Assembly (NCBI RefSeq): GCF_000165425.1
Contig: NW_001799200.1
Coordinates: forward strand, 1-64,000
Origin: Paramecium tetraurelia
Taxonomy: Eukaryota > Ciliophora > Oligohymenophorea > Peniculida > Parameciidae
Length of the DNA: 64,000 bases
Direction: 5' to 3'
Shown one piece after another: positions 48,784 to 60,748 of the stretch. The position numbers and the translations under genes were made by a program. Position 1 is the first letter of the stretch; the number at the start of each line of letters is the position of its first letter. Below the pieces are notes generated by a model, which worked only from the letters and a program-made list of their open reading frames with translations, was not told where the DNA came from and ran no database searches.

Positions 48784-51700
48784 TCATTACTAGACTTATT
48801 ATTAATCTTTTTTTTTAGTTAATACTTTTTTAACCTATTAAGGTTATGCTTATTGTTTAATTTATTATTAGGGATTCTATTTTTCTTCTTTCTCTTCAAT
48901 CTACTAAGATTATACATTTTGATCTTCTCCATTAGTTTATTTCTATGTCTGCTTTAACTATTCCACTTAAGATTGCAAATCTATTTACTATTACAATTGA
49001 AATAGTTTTTTAATTTCTTTTTAAGCCTCATCTTCATTTTAATCAATGTTCTCTTCCTTGATTCCTTGCAAGGGTTAATTGGTGATTAAATTAGGTTATT
49101 CTTAAACAAGCTTTTATAGCAATTCTAAACCCTGAGGAGCATCCTTATCTTTTACTAAGACTTTTGGTCTGGTTTCAACAGGTAATTCAACTAATTGTTT
49201 GAATGGATTCTATTCTTTTAGTTGGTCATGGCATTCAATGGCTCTGGATTTGAAGTCTGGCTTATAAACTTTAGTCCATAAATCCCAAAACTCTCCTTTA
49301 TGACATCCTTTCTTGGCAAGATTCAACCTCCAATCTTCACTAGATAGATTAAAGATGTCTGTAAACTTGCAGTTTGAACATGACAATAAGTCATATCTTC
49401 CACCAAGATTAGTGAACCCAATGTATTTCTAATCCCATAAAACTTGAACCATAATTTCCTTTTATTCCAGCAATCCAACTACAGTACCATATATGCCAAA
49501 TGGATAGTTCAAGTTCACAACTCTGTCTCCAATTTTATGAATTGTGGGATGTTTGATAAAGAATGGAGGAAGGAAGGTCTAAGTTGTTTATTAAACTGCA
49601 AAGCCAGGATCTACCTTTTCCATAGTGTTTATATTATTATTTTGGATTGGTTTTTTATGAACCATAATTTCAGCAACTTTTGATGAACTACCTTGTAATA
49701 GATACTAAGATTCAGGCAATTACAAAATCCAAATATAAATTTTAAGGAGATCAATATTAGGATCAGTAGAGTTAGGAAACAGATCCTTGGCATTAATAGG
49801 ACAGTTTCTTTAACTATCATTCAACTAATTTAGATATTGTTAAACTCTTGAACATTGGTTTCTGTATTTGCATAGTATAGTAACACATTTTTCAGATAAC
49901 TCTAGATCTTTGAATTTCTGATACTTAGATGATCCAGTTGCATATTAATCAGCCTAAGGTAATCTGACTAATTCTGGGACTAATTGATTGTTAGTTCTAT
50001 TAATGATGTTCAATCCAATATCTAATTGGTCGGCAATCTTTGATTCCTTGTCCTCCATATTTACTACTACACTGCCAAGTAAATTCAATAATGTTTTAAC
50101 AGAACATTGAAGTTTCTCACTAACAATTTGTAAAGAATAATAAATGTCAGAGTGAATATAATCATATCCCAATAAAGTTGGAGATGCTGTGATTTGGACA
50201 GTTAATTTTTAATCAATTTGCTTGATGATTCCATTGGCTCCATTTTGCTTTTCATGGAAAATCACAACTTATCGATCAATCTGGAAATCTTCGAAATTTG
50301 GGATAATATATTTAATCTTATGATCAGTAAATACAAATTCATAAGGATATACTAATTCTCTATATTGTTCCTATGGGTAACTTAATTGATTATTATTATC
50401 TCTGATGTAATGTTTATATTGTTTTACAATCAAAAATATTGTGCAATCTAATTTCATGAATTTCTCATATTGATTTAAGGTTTTGTTTCTTATTTCTTTA
50501 TATATCTTGCTATGATCCTTCTTGCTGTAATCCTTTAGCAATTAGACTGATGCCAATTTAACTCCTTCAAGTAAGTTTAAATGATCAGGCCTGAGAATAG
50601 CTAGCACTTCGCATTATTATTGTATAGGGAAACCACAATAGACAAAGTTCTTATTTTTGATCACATCCTAAATAAATTAATCGAAATCAAATTTAGCCGA
50701 TTGCAGCTCTAATAGCAAGTACTGATTCTCAAATTTCTTCATATCATCTTCGTGCATTTGTATGTTAACCAATTTCGATGACTTAATGTTTACTACTTGT
50801 AATGTAGGAATTTAGAAAGTATTTTCAAATTACTCCATAATTTATTATTATCCACATGCTATTTAGCATTATTCTTTATCGTCAATATCTATAAACTACT
50901 TCTTACAACAAGACTTGAAGTTGCTGAAGTGTTTGGGCAAAGTAGATTCGTATATCTATTATTGACTTGAATCATATTGATAGAAAATAGATTGAGCTTA
51001 TTAATTCCTTTTATCTTGCGTGTCAGGAACTGAATTATATGCCTCTTCAACAATTTTGCAATCCAAAAAAGGAATCTTCGTGATATGTTGATGTTCATAC
51101 ATTGTACCATAGGAATCAGTTTCAAAGTTTTCAGGATAGTAGTCGATAGGAGTTCTGAGGATTGAGTTTTCCTTGTCTGTTAACAATCTACCATACGGTT
51201 CAGGTAATAGCTAAGCATTTTCTGGAGTTAAGATACTAAGTAGTTATTTAAATGGAGGATATGGTTCGCCCTTTGTTAATAAGATAGGCTCTTCCTTATC
51301 TTATAATTGTTTTACCATGTTTGATACTACTCCAACAAGATCTCCACACAGAGGAGCATAATAATATTTATAATACCATTCCCATGAAGGCACTCCTTTG
51401 AAATAATACTATAACACAAAGTAAATTCCTTCCATGTAATTAACACACATATCTCCCAATTTATCTAGATCTAACTCATCATCTTTGGTAATTTAACATT
51501 TGGCCTTATAATAAAATTTTCTTCCCTCTGTTTATTCTTGGAGTGAAAAGTATTTCAAAATATTATCAATCAATTCTTTTTCTTTTGCAATCACTTACCT
51601 ATTTTAATGTTTAGTGTTTAAATAATTAAGCATCTCTTGTTATCTATCATTAATGCACAGCTTCTCAAATCCTTACAGTAAATCAAGAAGACTTATCAAT

Positions 51701-52718
51701 TCTTTGTAATTGATATCTCCTCTATGAACTAGGTAATCATTGGCATTAGTTAGATGATTTTTGAATAAGTCAACGAGAGGTTCTATGGTTCCTATTCTGA
51801 TGTCAAAACAAAAGATCCTGGGTAGGAAATCATTGCCAACAAAGAAGCACAGCAGAATAAAATCATCAATAATGCGATTAATATCATAAGGAACCTTCAT
51901 TTTATCCTTCAACACTGCAAATTCCAGATCCAAATACTCTCTTACAATAGAAATATTGATCACAAGAAATTCAGGGATTTTGACAACTCTATTTGCTGCA
52001 GCACTGGCAGTTTGTTTGAATTTGAGGTCTTCTCTAATGATGAGAACATTCTTCAACTAAGTTAGTAAGCCTAACATTATTAAATCTGCATCTGCTCCAT
52101 AAATCATATGGACACTGTTAGGATCGCATTACAAATTACGAATGAAACTAAGTAGCTTATGTTCTCCTTCTCCAGGTACATCACAGCCAGAGAAAATGAT
52201 TTTGAGATTCTTGAATTTTGGATCTTCAGAGTATTTTCTCTCAATGTAAAATTTGATCTATTGATTTCTTAATATTTGAATATATAATACAATTGTGTCA
52301 TAAATTCAGTACCAGGACTGAATTGATTATTTTTGTAGGTCTCATTCTTTTGAAATAAACCAATTTATTGAAGATGAGCACTTAAATACTTATATCTCTT
52401 TTATGATTGAAACCGTCTCTGACGCTATTAATTCATTTTAGCACGTGGGGCAACTCCATCAAATGCCAAAAACAGTAATTGCTGAGGATTAACTAGGTTG
52501 ATGATCATGTCCAAATAGTTGAGGATTGAGACCCAAATGTCATCGAAATCTCGTTCTCTCAATTAATCCTTGAATAACACAGTGGGATCAGTTGCACACT
52601 TGTAAATGATTTGATTCATATCTAGATAGAAATAATCTACTCTTTGTGCTCGAGTGTGTTCATAGAGACAGAGAGGAAACCTTCTCATGAGCCAAGAATA
52701 GAAATTGGGAACACCCAT
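48784..52718 (-). CDS. 5'-3' exoribonuclease, XRN1-like
   Basis: About 1,290 residues with several short introns, including one near 52.27 kb ending AAG. The N terminus has the XRN signature: MGVPNFYSWLMRRFP, YFYLDMNQIIYKC, FDGVAPRAKMNQQR, IIFSGCDVPGEGEHK, IYGADADLIMLGL and FFVGNDFLPRI, supplying the acidic metal-binding residues. The middle region (PIDYYPENFETDSYGTMYEH) and later beta-rich domains fit XRN1 rather than XRN2, and the tail is Gln/Lys-rich. XRN1 degrades decapped mRNA in the cytoplasm. The stop is at 48784-48786. Confidence 0.93.
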
Positions 52719-52930
52719 TAATTAAAATATAAAATTTATACGCAAACAAATGTTTAATTCCTACTAGTATGAGAAATAACTTGCATTCACCAAAGACATA
52801 GACAAGATAAAGAAAGGGTATCTTAGGGAACGAGAAGTACGCAAAGGTATGATTCAAATAAACAAATAAAGAATTAAACAATCGATACGCTTAGAATTAT
52901 AAAAAAAGAGTCGAAAATTTTGTTATTAAT

Positions 52931-53812
52931 ATGTTGGAGAATCCAATCGTTTGTGTTGACTATCATCAACCTAATCAATCGGCATTCAGAGACGAGGATC
53001 CCTCCAAGAATTTAGGAGACCCTCAATTCTATGTCAAGGGTTTCAAACACGAAAAAGACCGTATCTAAGAAGCCCTCGACAAGAATAAGGATCTGGACTT
53101 CCTACCCAACCGATAAGTAGCTCACTATTGTTTCCGAGAAAGGGATCCCTCCAAAGACATCAAGCGTGACATTTTTCGATACAGAGATAAAACAAGTTTG
53201 GAAAGAATCGAACAGTTCCTCAAGGATCACACGCAGACTCAAGTTGAAAATCAGAAATTCCCAAAAAAGAAGTTGTTTAATGTTGAAACTCTCTCTGACA
53301 ATATGACTTCTTAAGATCGTAAAGCCTACATCAGTAGATTAGTGGCCAAAAACCTTTTGCCTTCTCTACATCAAAAAACTCATTTCTAAGCTGCCTCCAC
53401 TATGTACAATAATTTGCCATGTATACTATTTGTCTCTCCCTATCTCTAGTATCCCTTATGGACCACACCAGATCACTACCTTAAATGAAGCAGTTAGACA
53501 CTGAAGAGAAAAGTAATCAAATCATACTATTTAGAATCTCAACAATAATAGAGAGAAGTTTAGAAGACTGAAGAGAATGATAATAAGGACAATAAGGCCA
53601 AGCAAAATAATGAGATGGAAACTTTTAATCCCATTGAAACCTCCAAGGTCATTTTGGAGAGGTGTTAAGTTATCAGGAATAAAAATCCTAAAACTCATGT
53701 CATCCACAAAGGGGAAGGTCATCTCATATCCACTCTTGATAAATCCATACAAGAAGTTTACAAAGAAATTTATGGAATAGACTTCAGTGAACCCAAGTTT
53801 TTTCAAAAGTGA
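52931..53812 (+). CDS. Hypothetical charged protein
   Basis: 276 residues after two introns, 53421-53449 (29 nt) and 53513-53534 (22 nt), leaving 831 nt. The start is MLENPIVCVDYHQPNQSAFR. Repeated acidic/basic motifs occur (RDEDPSKNLGDPQFYVKGF, RERDPSKDIKRDIFRYRD, possibly a duplicated DPSK unit). The C-terminal part VIHKGEGHLISTLDKSIQEV precedes the TGA at 53810-53812. Unspliced, a TGA at about 53487 interrupts the frame. No family recognised; the style resembles ciliary microtubule-associated proteins. Ends 22 bp from the convergent FYVE-like gene. Confidence 0.75.
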
Positions 53813-53834
53813 CTCAAATATAAAATTTAAATAT

Positions 53835-55135
53835 TCAACCACTCATCATCTATTACTTCAATAAAATCTCAGTCTTATCTATCAGATCACTTATTGCGTT
53901 CTCATATTCCTTAAAAAGAGTCGCAGTATTTTAAACACTTATCTCTTCCAATTGTTGATTTTCAATCCTTAATGAGTTTATCTGTTATTCCAATGAGAGA
54001 AGTTCCTAGGTTAATTTTGTAATTTCTAATTTTTATGATTAGAGCAGAGTGGGTGATTGATGACTTAAGTTTTCGTTCTCATCTACTTCGAATTCGCTAA
54101 CATCCATTTTCCTTTGTATTGTCCGACAAGATTATTGAGATTATTGTCTAGCATCCTGAGCACATTTATCAACAGATAAATATAATGAGGATCTTTTTTT
54201 AGCCAATTAATTTTGATATTATTTTATCCCCTCTACTGTAGTTGTTCTGGCTATCACAAGTTCAGAATTTTTAGTCTGAAGTTAATTAATATTAATTTGG
54301 ATGATCACACTAAAGAATTTATCGATTTCAGTTGAATCAGTACTTTAGATAATTTTATCTAAGATATAGAAAGCACTAGAAAATGTAAGATTGAGAAAGA
54401 ATTGATTCTTATAATGCATCATAGCTGATTCAATGAACTATTTGGCTGCCATAATTTAATCCTGTTCCAATTTGAACCGAAATTTAACATCTTAAATAGC
54501 ATCATGCTACATCTAATCGTGATCTTTAATGAATTCCTAAGTCGTTTAATACTCAGGGTAATATTGTTTTGGTATTTTATTATATAGATCTTCTAGTATT
54601 TTTAAACAAACATAGTCTTTGCAAAAACATAACAGGAATATTGTTAATTTAATCAAGTATTAATTGTAGCCAACTTTAGGATTACGAGTTACAAAGGTAT
54701 CAACTACATTTGTAATAGTGACTTCGACGTCTCTATTATTGAATATCAATAAATTTAAAAATTCTTAGATTGAGTAATTCATGGGAGTTTATAATATGGT
54801 TTTAACATCTCGTGCAATATTGCTTTATTTAATTTCTTTGTTCAATTTGTACATGGATTTAATGAATTCAACATCTTTGACCCAATACCTTTTGGCTATC
54901 TCACTATTGTGATTCCAAGCAAGAAGGGATTCCGAAATTATCTTTCTTATGGTTTCGCAGTCTGAAGTGTAGATAGTTTTATACCTTGCATGCAAACTTT
55001 ACAAATATTCCTAAACACATCTCTGACCTACTGCAATTTGGAGCAATCAGTACAAATAATTCTATTACAACGTTTGCATTTGGTATCTCTCCTCCACAAT
55101 ATATTGAAGGGTTTCTTGCAAATATCACAACTCAT
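53835..55135 (-). CDS. FYVE-like zinc-finger protein
   Basis: 425 residues after one 23-nt intron (1278 nt). The zinc finger is at the extreme N terminus: MSCDICKKPFNILWRRD, then TKCKRCNRIICTDCSK and ICKVCMQ. That gives eight Cys in FYVE order. The PI3P-binding RRHHCR motif is replaced by RRDTKCKR, so PI3P binding is doubtful. The rest is helical (EIAKRYWVKDVEFIKSMYKL, VGYNQYLIKLTIFLLCFCKD), ending in a coiled coil (QEIT..LEQQINSLRIENQQ). Perhaps an endosomal or cytoskeletal adaptor. Confidence 0.8.
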
Positions 55136-55191
55136 TAATTATATTTAATTTATATGATGAAAATTGTAAGAAGACGAGTTCAAACTTAGAA

Positions 55192-57672
55192 TCATTTAAT
55201 CATTGATAATTTCAAGTCTCTTTGATCCATACTTAATAACCCCGGCAATTCTTCGACCTCCTCCTCATGCAAATTGACCTTCTTCTTCTTCAACTTGTCC
55301 ATGATCATCCTGCTCTTATCCACTTGAATGTAATTGGAAATGTCAAAGACCTCCTTAACTTCCTGTCCTAATTTTTCAATGAGGATCTTATTAAATCTAT
55401 TATTCTTCTCTTCCGATAGAATGACTCGTTCGTAAGCTTAATACAACTTATAATAAATTTATAATCCCGGATTCACAAACTGCCCCTTTTTAAATTTCTT
55501 GTCGAACATCATTTTAGCCACATCACTAAACTGCACTCCCAATCTCTTAGTAAAAGCACGTCTAAAATCACAAGTAAAATATACTTGGAATCTCGTCTCC
55601 CTGGTAGATGATGCTTAGCACTTAAATCTTCAATAGAGATGACTTCTTTTGGAGCAAAATTGAACAATATCTATTGGTCTCTTTCTAGAAGCAGTTCCTT
55701 AATTAAATTGATCTCATTCACTTTGTCGATTATCACACAAATATCCAGATCTTGATTTATCTTTTTTCTACATATTAAAGATACTTAGATTACATAGCTT
55801 TATCCAAGAGGATACAATTCTTATCTTAAAACAACTTGCCACAAAACAGTTAATGCAATACGAATTTAAAAGTGAAGACAATCGGACGACTTCTGTCTAG
55901 CATCATCTAAATTTGCCTAGTTAAATATTCTTTTCGATTATGAATCCCAATTTTATTAATTATCTATTTGTGCATCTATTTAATGGAATGTTTCATACTC
56001 TTTTACTCATGATCATTCTAAGTTTTGGCTTGTCTCTCTTAATTGAATTTGGCAGTACTATTAAACATAGCAATATCTGTTTGATTATTATTTTGAGTGA
56101 GATTACAAGAGAACATACTTTTATCAAGACTCTCCCATTCTATTTCGTTGTCTCCTACTGGTTGTAAGTTTACTGCTGAATTCTTGTTATTCGACTTATG
56201 AGTTTTTTGATCTGAATCCTATTTGTCATTATGAATGACTAGGGTGCAATCAACTTGGTGAGATATGATAGGTCTGACTGATTGAATTGCGTTGCAATTG
56301 ATAGATGCATTACCAGGGTTAATCGAAGAGGCAGGACTGCACTTTTAACTAATTATCTTGCTCTAAGATTTAACGTAAGTGATTTCTTTGACCAATTGCT
56401 GTCTCTCAAATTTAGCCTTGTTTTCATTTCCAAAGTGAAAATCATAGACCTCATTAGCTAATTCGATGAGATCTAGATGATTTAAAAATGTACATTATTA
56501 TTTATTGTATATTCCGACAAAGAAGCCTAGTGCAACAAAGACTATGTTCGCGAAACCTCCCAGGATGGAAAGTAGTTTATCTATTTTTTGATATGATCTT
56601 GAGATGTAATTGGTATAAGGGGATCTCCGCAAATAAATGGCTGCAAATTGTTCGGCAGCATAAATGCTTTGATCTCTGTAGTCGCCTTCCTATTTAGCAA
56701 ACACTTCAGTAGTTTCTAGTTCTTCGTTTGTTGGAATTAGATTATTATCAGTTTTCAAAATGTATTTGGTAAAAAATACATCAGTTTCCTTGCCAATTAC
56801 GTTTGGTACAAAAGAGAAGAATAATTCATCATCCAGAAAGGACTGAATGTATTCATCTCCTTTCTAGGGATTAATTACTTTGTTTGTGATGTATCTTAAC
56901 ATAAAGCACTTATATATATACAGTTTGACTCTAAAGGACCTTTGGTCCATTAGCCATTCATTTACGGCTTCTGGAGAAGCACAGACAGGCTTCCATGTGA
57001 AGAAGGAATTAGATTGGGAGTTGTTACTGCACTCATTGACAGCAATTTTGAGGAAGTCGAAATATTTATTTGTGTACCGTCCCTTGAGAGAGAGAGAATA
57101 ATTAAGCCTAGAATTGAGAATAGAAGTACTATGGACATAACCAAGTATCCAGACCGATTTCCCTGTACTGTTGGGTGAAATTCAATCCATAAGGAGTAAA
57201 TATATTTTGAAATCTATCCAATTTACAGGGTATCAGATCAATATATTGATCTCCTTTGATGAGAGTGCCGTTTTCCAATCTTTCATAGTATCTGAGATAA
57301 TTAATGGGACATGTTACCTTTGTCGCAAAGTAATATTGAAAAAGGGATTGGTGTTGAAATTGACTTATTCTATAGCTACAGCGAACATAAAATTCGTTTC
57401 ATTCAATTATATTTAGTCAGGTTAATCTTCAAAAACTTCGGTTGTCTCACTTTAAATGTTTACTTTATTTATAAAGTCTCTGATATTGGATTAAAAAAAC
57501 AGAACCACAATTCCTAGAATCATCAAAGTGAAGAAACCACCAAAGGCAGTTTTGTATTCATCTTCCCCATTGAGATTCAACAAAATGTTCTATCCAAATA
57601 AATCTATTGACTTAAGCACTTTGATTAGCAATTTAAATTACACTTCACAAGAGATTTTCTTATACTCCTCAT
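55192..57672 (-). CDS. Two-pass membrane protein, ciliate family (paralog of the gene at 46.4-48.5 kb)
   Basis: About 790 residues with several introns (26, 26, 23 and about 21 nt). It shares its architecture and many blocks with the plus-strand paralog: IDLFGQNILLNLNGEDEYKT, NFNTNPFFNITLRQR, IPCKLDRFQNIF, LSILGGFANIVFVALGFFVG (TM2), GIHNRKEYLTRQIQMMLDRS, CVIIDKVNEINLIKELLL. It keeps a longer C terminus (ELPGLLSMDQRDLKLSMIK; stop 55192-55194). The start is uncertain. ATG at 57709 would overlap the SURF1 stop as ATGA. ATG at 57672 plus a 38-nt intron better mimics the paralog, and I prefer it. Confidence 0.8.
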
Positions 57673-57705
57673 TAAATAATATAAATTTATAGATATTAAT
57701 CACTC

Positions 57706-58473
57706 TCATTTTCTTATAAGTTAAATTATTGATACAATTCCTAAGCATGAACATGATCCCCAAAACCAATAATATGCTTTGTGTTTGTCAGGCGTCAAGT
57801 AGGGCTTCTGAAAGGTGGAATAGAAACTAGGAACAGGATACAAATCTTGAAGATTAATATATCATCCCATTTACCCTAAACTTTAAATAATCCTGCATTT
57901 TCAGTAGATGTTCCTATTCTTTCCAAAAATAAATTAGTTGACTTCTCTGGTAATTTGTTCTCTTTTGCTATTAATTCAAGATCAATGAAAGTGTTCATTA
58001 GATTTTGATCTGTATTTTTGTCCCGGTGTTCTGGCAATTTGATCATAGCACACATTTCATTTAATTACATGCCTTCCATCGATTCTATTTAATCCAAGAA
58101 ATTCTCAGGGACCCAACCCAAATTTACTACTATGGCATCATTTTGATTATCTCTTAGTATACCGCACAACATCATTCCTGGTCTCCCATCCTAATATCTG
58201 TACACCTTTAGTATGTATTTGTCAAGAGTTCTACGACAATCTTTATTAAACTAACCCTGATGTCTTCACTAGTATATATGAGTATCTTTGAGGGTCCAAT
58301 GATAGAATATCCTGAATCATCATATGTGATATTGGATGATCCGGTTTGAATTGCTCATCAATCAATTTCCATTTTCTAATAGATTCCTAATAGCGCCTAT
58401 ATTACCAGTTGCATGCAGACATAGCTGTCACCGTAAGACAAGACATCACACCTGTGAACAGAATTCTTTTCAT
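57706..58473 (-). CDS. SURF1-like cytochrome c oxidase assembly factor
   Basis: 237 residues after introns at 58231-58255 (25 nt) and about 57.85-57.88 kb (29 nt, ends AAG), leaving 714 nt. The two-TM topology of SURF1 is present: an N-terminal helix (LFTGVMSCLTVTAMSACNWQ) and a C-terminal one (KAYYWFWGSCSCLGIVSII). Between them lie YRRYQESIRKWKLIDEQF, RDNQNDAIVVNLGWVPENFL, and the C-terminal YLTPDKHKAYYWF. SURF1 acts in the mitochondrial inner membrane in heme-a/complex IV assembly. Unspliced, the first intron mimics a +1 frameshift. Confidence 0.85.
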
Positions 58474-58602
58474 TTTCTTTATGAAATTGCAATATATTAA
58501 TAAATAAACATTTCAATCCTTAAAGAATTTATATACTAGTTGTGATAAAAAAGAAACACCCTTGTAAGTTTATTCTGCCTCATTTAAATCTACTATTATT
58601 AC

Positions 58603-59574
58603 TCATTCTATACCTGTGTTCAGATCCTCGACTATTAAATGCTTCGATTCCCTCTTCAGAGCAGGAGTTGCTTACTCCATCCAATCAAATTAGTAGTCTT
58701 CATTTAGCTTTTTCTCCCTCAAAATATTTCTAAACATATTGATCAAGAACTCGTAATCAGGTTTCTATTTATGTTGATTCCACTTGATGTATCCAAACAG
58801 ATCAGCAAAGGGCAACTGAGTCATTGCCTTTGAATTTATATACTACTCCTTCTACTTTAATGCATCCTCATTGGCTAAGACCTCATTCCCATATTTTTTC
58901 CAGGGCAAATGACCTACACTAATCATGTATGGTAATACCATTGTACAAAAACACGAGCGTGTAAGCCAGCATTTCAATGTCATCAAGAAATCGATATTTC
59001 TATCTCTTATGCACCGAAATGGGATCATACAAAAATGTGCCTTCGAACTCCAATCGATGTTCTGTCCTACTCTAATCTTTGGCTATTCCGAAATCTATAA
59101 GGTATATTTGTGGGTCTATAATAAATAATACATAAAACCTTTAAGTGATTTCACCATTAGGTTAGTAGGCTTGATATCTCGATGCACCACATTCATTTGG
59201 TGTACTTACTTTAAGATCTCCAATACCTTTATGGCTATTAAGCAGATGCATTTAAGTGAAAATTGCTTGAATTTACTTTTGATTGTGTGTAAATCTTGGG
59301 ATAACAGCTCCATGCTCATGAAACTCTATCTTTCTTATTCCTTGAAGTCGTAAACTTTTGGGATTCCACCCACATTTGATAATAGTGTCATAATTTAATA
59401 TTCTTTTTTTAAGTCAAATTGTGAATGTTTGATTGCGACTTCTTGGTTGGTGGATTTGTCTATTCCTTTGTAAATGGATCCGAATCCTCCTTTGTTAATT
59501 TTGTTTTGAATCGAATAGCCTGAGAAGACATGATTTTCTTTTTAAACGCTAAGGCTTCTATATGATCTGGCCAT
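58603..59574 (-). CDS. CK1-family protein kinase
   Basis: 307 residues after introns of 23 and 25 nt (924 nt). The kinase core is GYSIQNKINKGGFGSIYKGI, EVAIKHSQ (Lys), VHRDIKPTNLMV, YLIDFGIAKD, and FEGTFLYDPISVHK in place of APE, which is the casein kinase 1 pattern (CK1 lacks a normal APE motif). It then continues LAYTLVFLYNGHLPWKKYG. The second intron (GTATTA..GTAG) must be removed to reach LPW. The short C-terminal tail (EDLNTGIE) resembles small CK1 isoforms without a long regulatory extension. Ciliates have many CK1 copies. Confidence 0.9.
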
Positions 59575-59989
59575 AGTTTAATTATCTTATAATAAATTTC
59601 AATGTAAAATCATAATTAGAGGATAGGTCACATTTTATTGATGCACTATGAGAGGAGTGAAATTTACGTATTAATTCGATAATTTATTAAAAACTTCTTC
59701 CATCATTTAAATTATTTCCAGCTTGTCTGCTTGTAAAGAACGATAAAAATTCTCAGATTTTAATCAGTAGTTGAATTACTGATTAAGACTGTTTCTTTTA
59801 AAAAAATTCAAAGATTTAGTGCACATTTAGAGGTGGCTGGAATCCACTATTTGAAAGTAGTGTAATGCAGTTGTGAGGTCGTTAATTAATGCAAATATAA
59901 ATGAATAGTTATTGAAGGACATATAAATGAACACAAAGAGTGTTTAAAATAATTAAGATATTTATTTATAATTTGCTTCTTAATAGTGT
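59575..59989. other. Intergenic region with hairpin-forming sequence
   Basis: 415 bp between the divergent starts of CK1 and the next gene. It is less A+T-rich than other spacers at 59.82-59.88 kb. It contains a perfect 9-bp inverted repeat (TAATCAGTA..TACTGATTA, 59761-59785) and adjacent shorter stems (GTGG..CCAC and CACTA..TAGTG near 59.83-59.86 kb). A small structured RNA is possible, or the repeats may be regulatory. Confidence 0.35.
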
Positions 59990-60656
59990 ATGAAATCTTA
60001 GAATTCTAAAAAACCTAATCTGAAGATTACACTCAATAAGAAATCGGTGGCATAATTGGTGCAATCAGACAAGCCTCCAAGTTCTAAATGTTCTTAGAAA
60101 ACAACATCATCGAATGGAAAGGTAAGAATTATGGCGTATATGAATGATTTAGACAACTGCTTCATCCAAGTAGTTGTGTTTCAAATTCCAAGACAACTAT
60201 TCAACTGCTAACCCATCGGTTATTTCAGAGGGCGAGAAGAAATGTAAAATATTATAAATAATCCATAGCACTCGATCCAGATCAATCATAACTGATTTAA
60301 TTGCTGATTCAAGAAAATTTGTAATTGCAAAAGCAAAACTCAGACAAAGACACCATTATTTCTAAACTTATTACAAACAAAAAACCAGTCATTTTATAAA
60401 GAGCCAATACATCAAATACCGAGAGGAGTCCTGAAAAATGCTTTTAAATGTATTATATGCAATAAGAAGATCTAGAAAAAAGTTGCAGCAAAACACTTGT
60501 CAGAAGAAATCGATTTCTCCTCTCGGCTTCACGTTTTGTAACGTTGATTAGGAGGACGAAGAAAAAGTCATCCAAAGTCAACCAATGACGAGGTCTCAAA
60601 AGAGACTTCCCAAAGAGTTTTAAATTGTACCAAATCAGAGACGGTTTTTCATCTGA
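59990..60656 (+). CDS. Hypothetical basic protein
   Basis: 194 residues after three introns (31, 25 and 26 nt; 585 nt). The start is MKSQNSKKPNLKITLNKKSV. It is Lys/Ser-rich, with SDKPPSSKCSQKTTSSNGK, a helical segment (QLIQLLIQENLQLQKQNSDK), RANTSNTERSPEKCFQIKKL, then KKSISPLGFTFCNVDQEDEE. The stop is TGA 60654-60656. No family recognised. Repeated S-P sites suggest phosphorylation. Only one combination of the three introns gives an open frame throughout, which supports the model. Confidence 0.65.
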
Positions 60657-60748
60657 TAGAGGAAATTGAAAATAAATTGTTATACGATTTTATGTTTAGT
60701 TTCAATTAGATCGAACGAAATCATCTACAAAGTTATTCAAAAAATAAT

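Noticed and set aside
53480-53490. In-frame TGA in the 52.9-53.8 kb gene
   Set aside because: Two introns, of 29 and 22 nt, put the flanking exons in a different frame with no stop.
58231-58260. Apparent +1 frameshift in SURF1
   Set aside because: A 25-nt intron GTTAGT..GTAG at 58231-58255 restores the frame and gives 714 coding nt.
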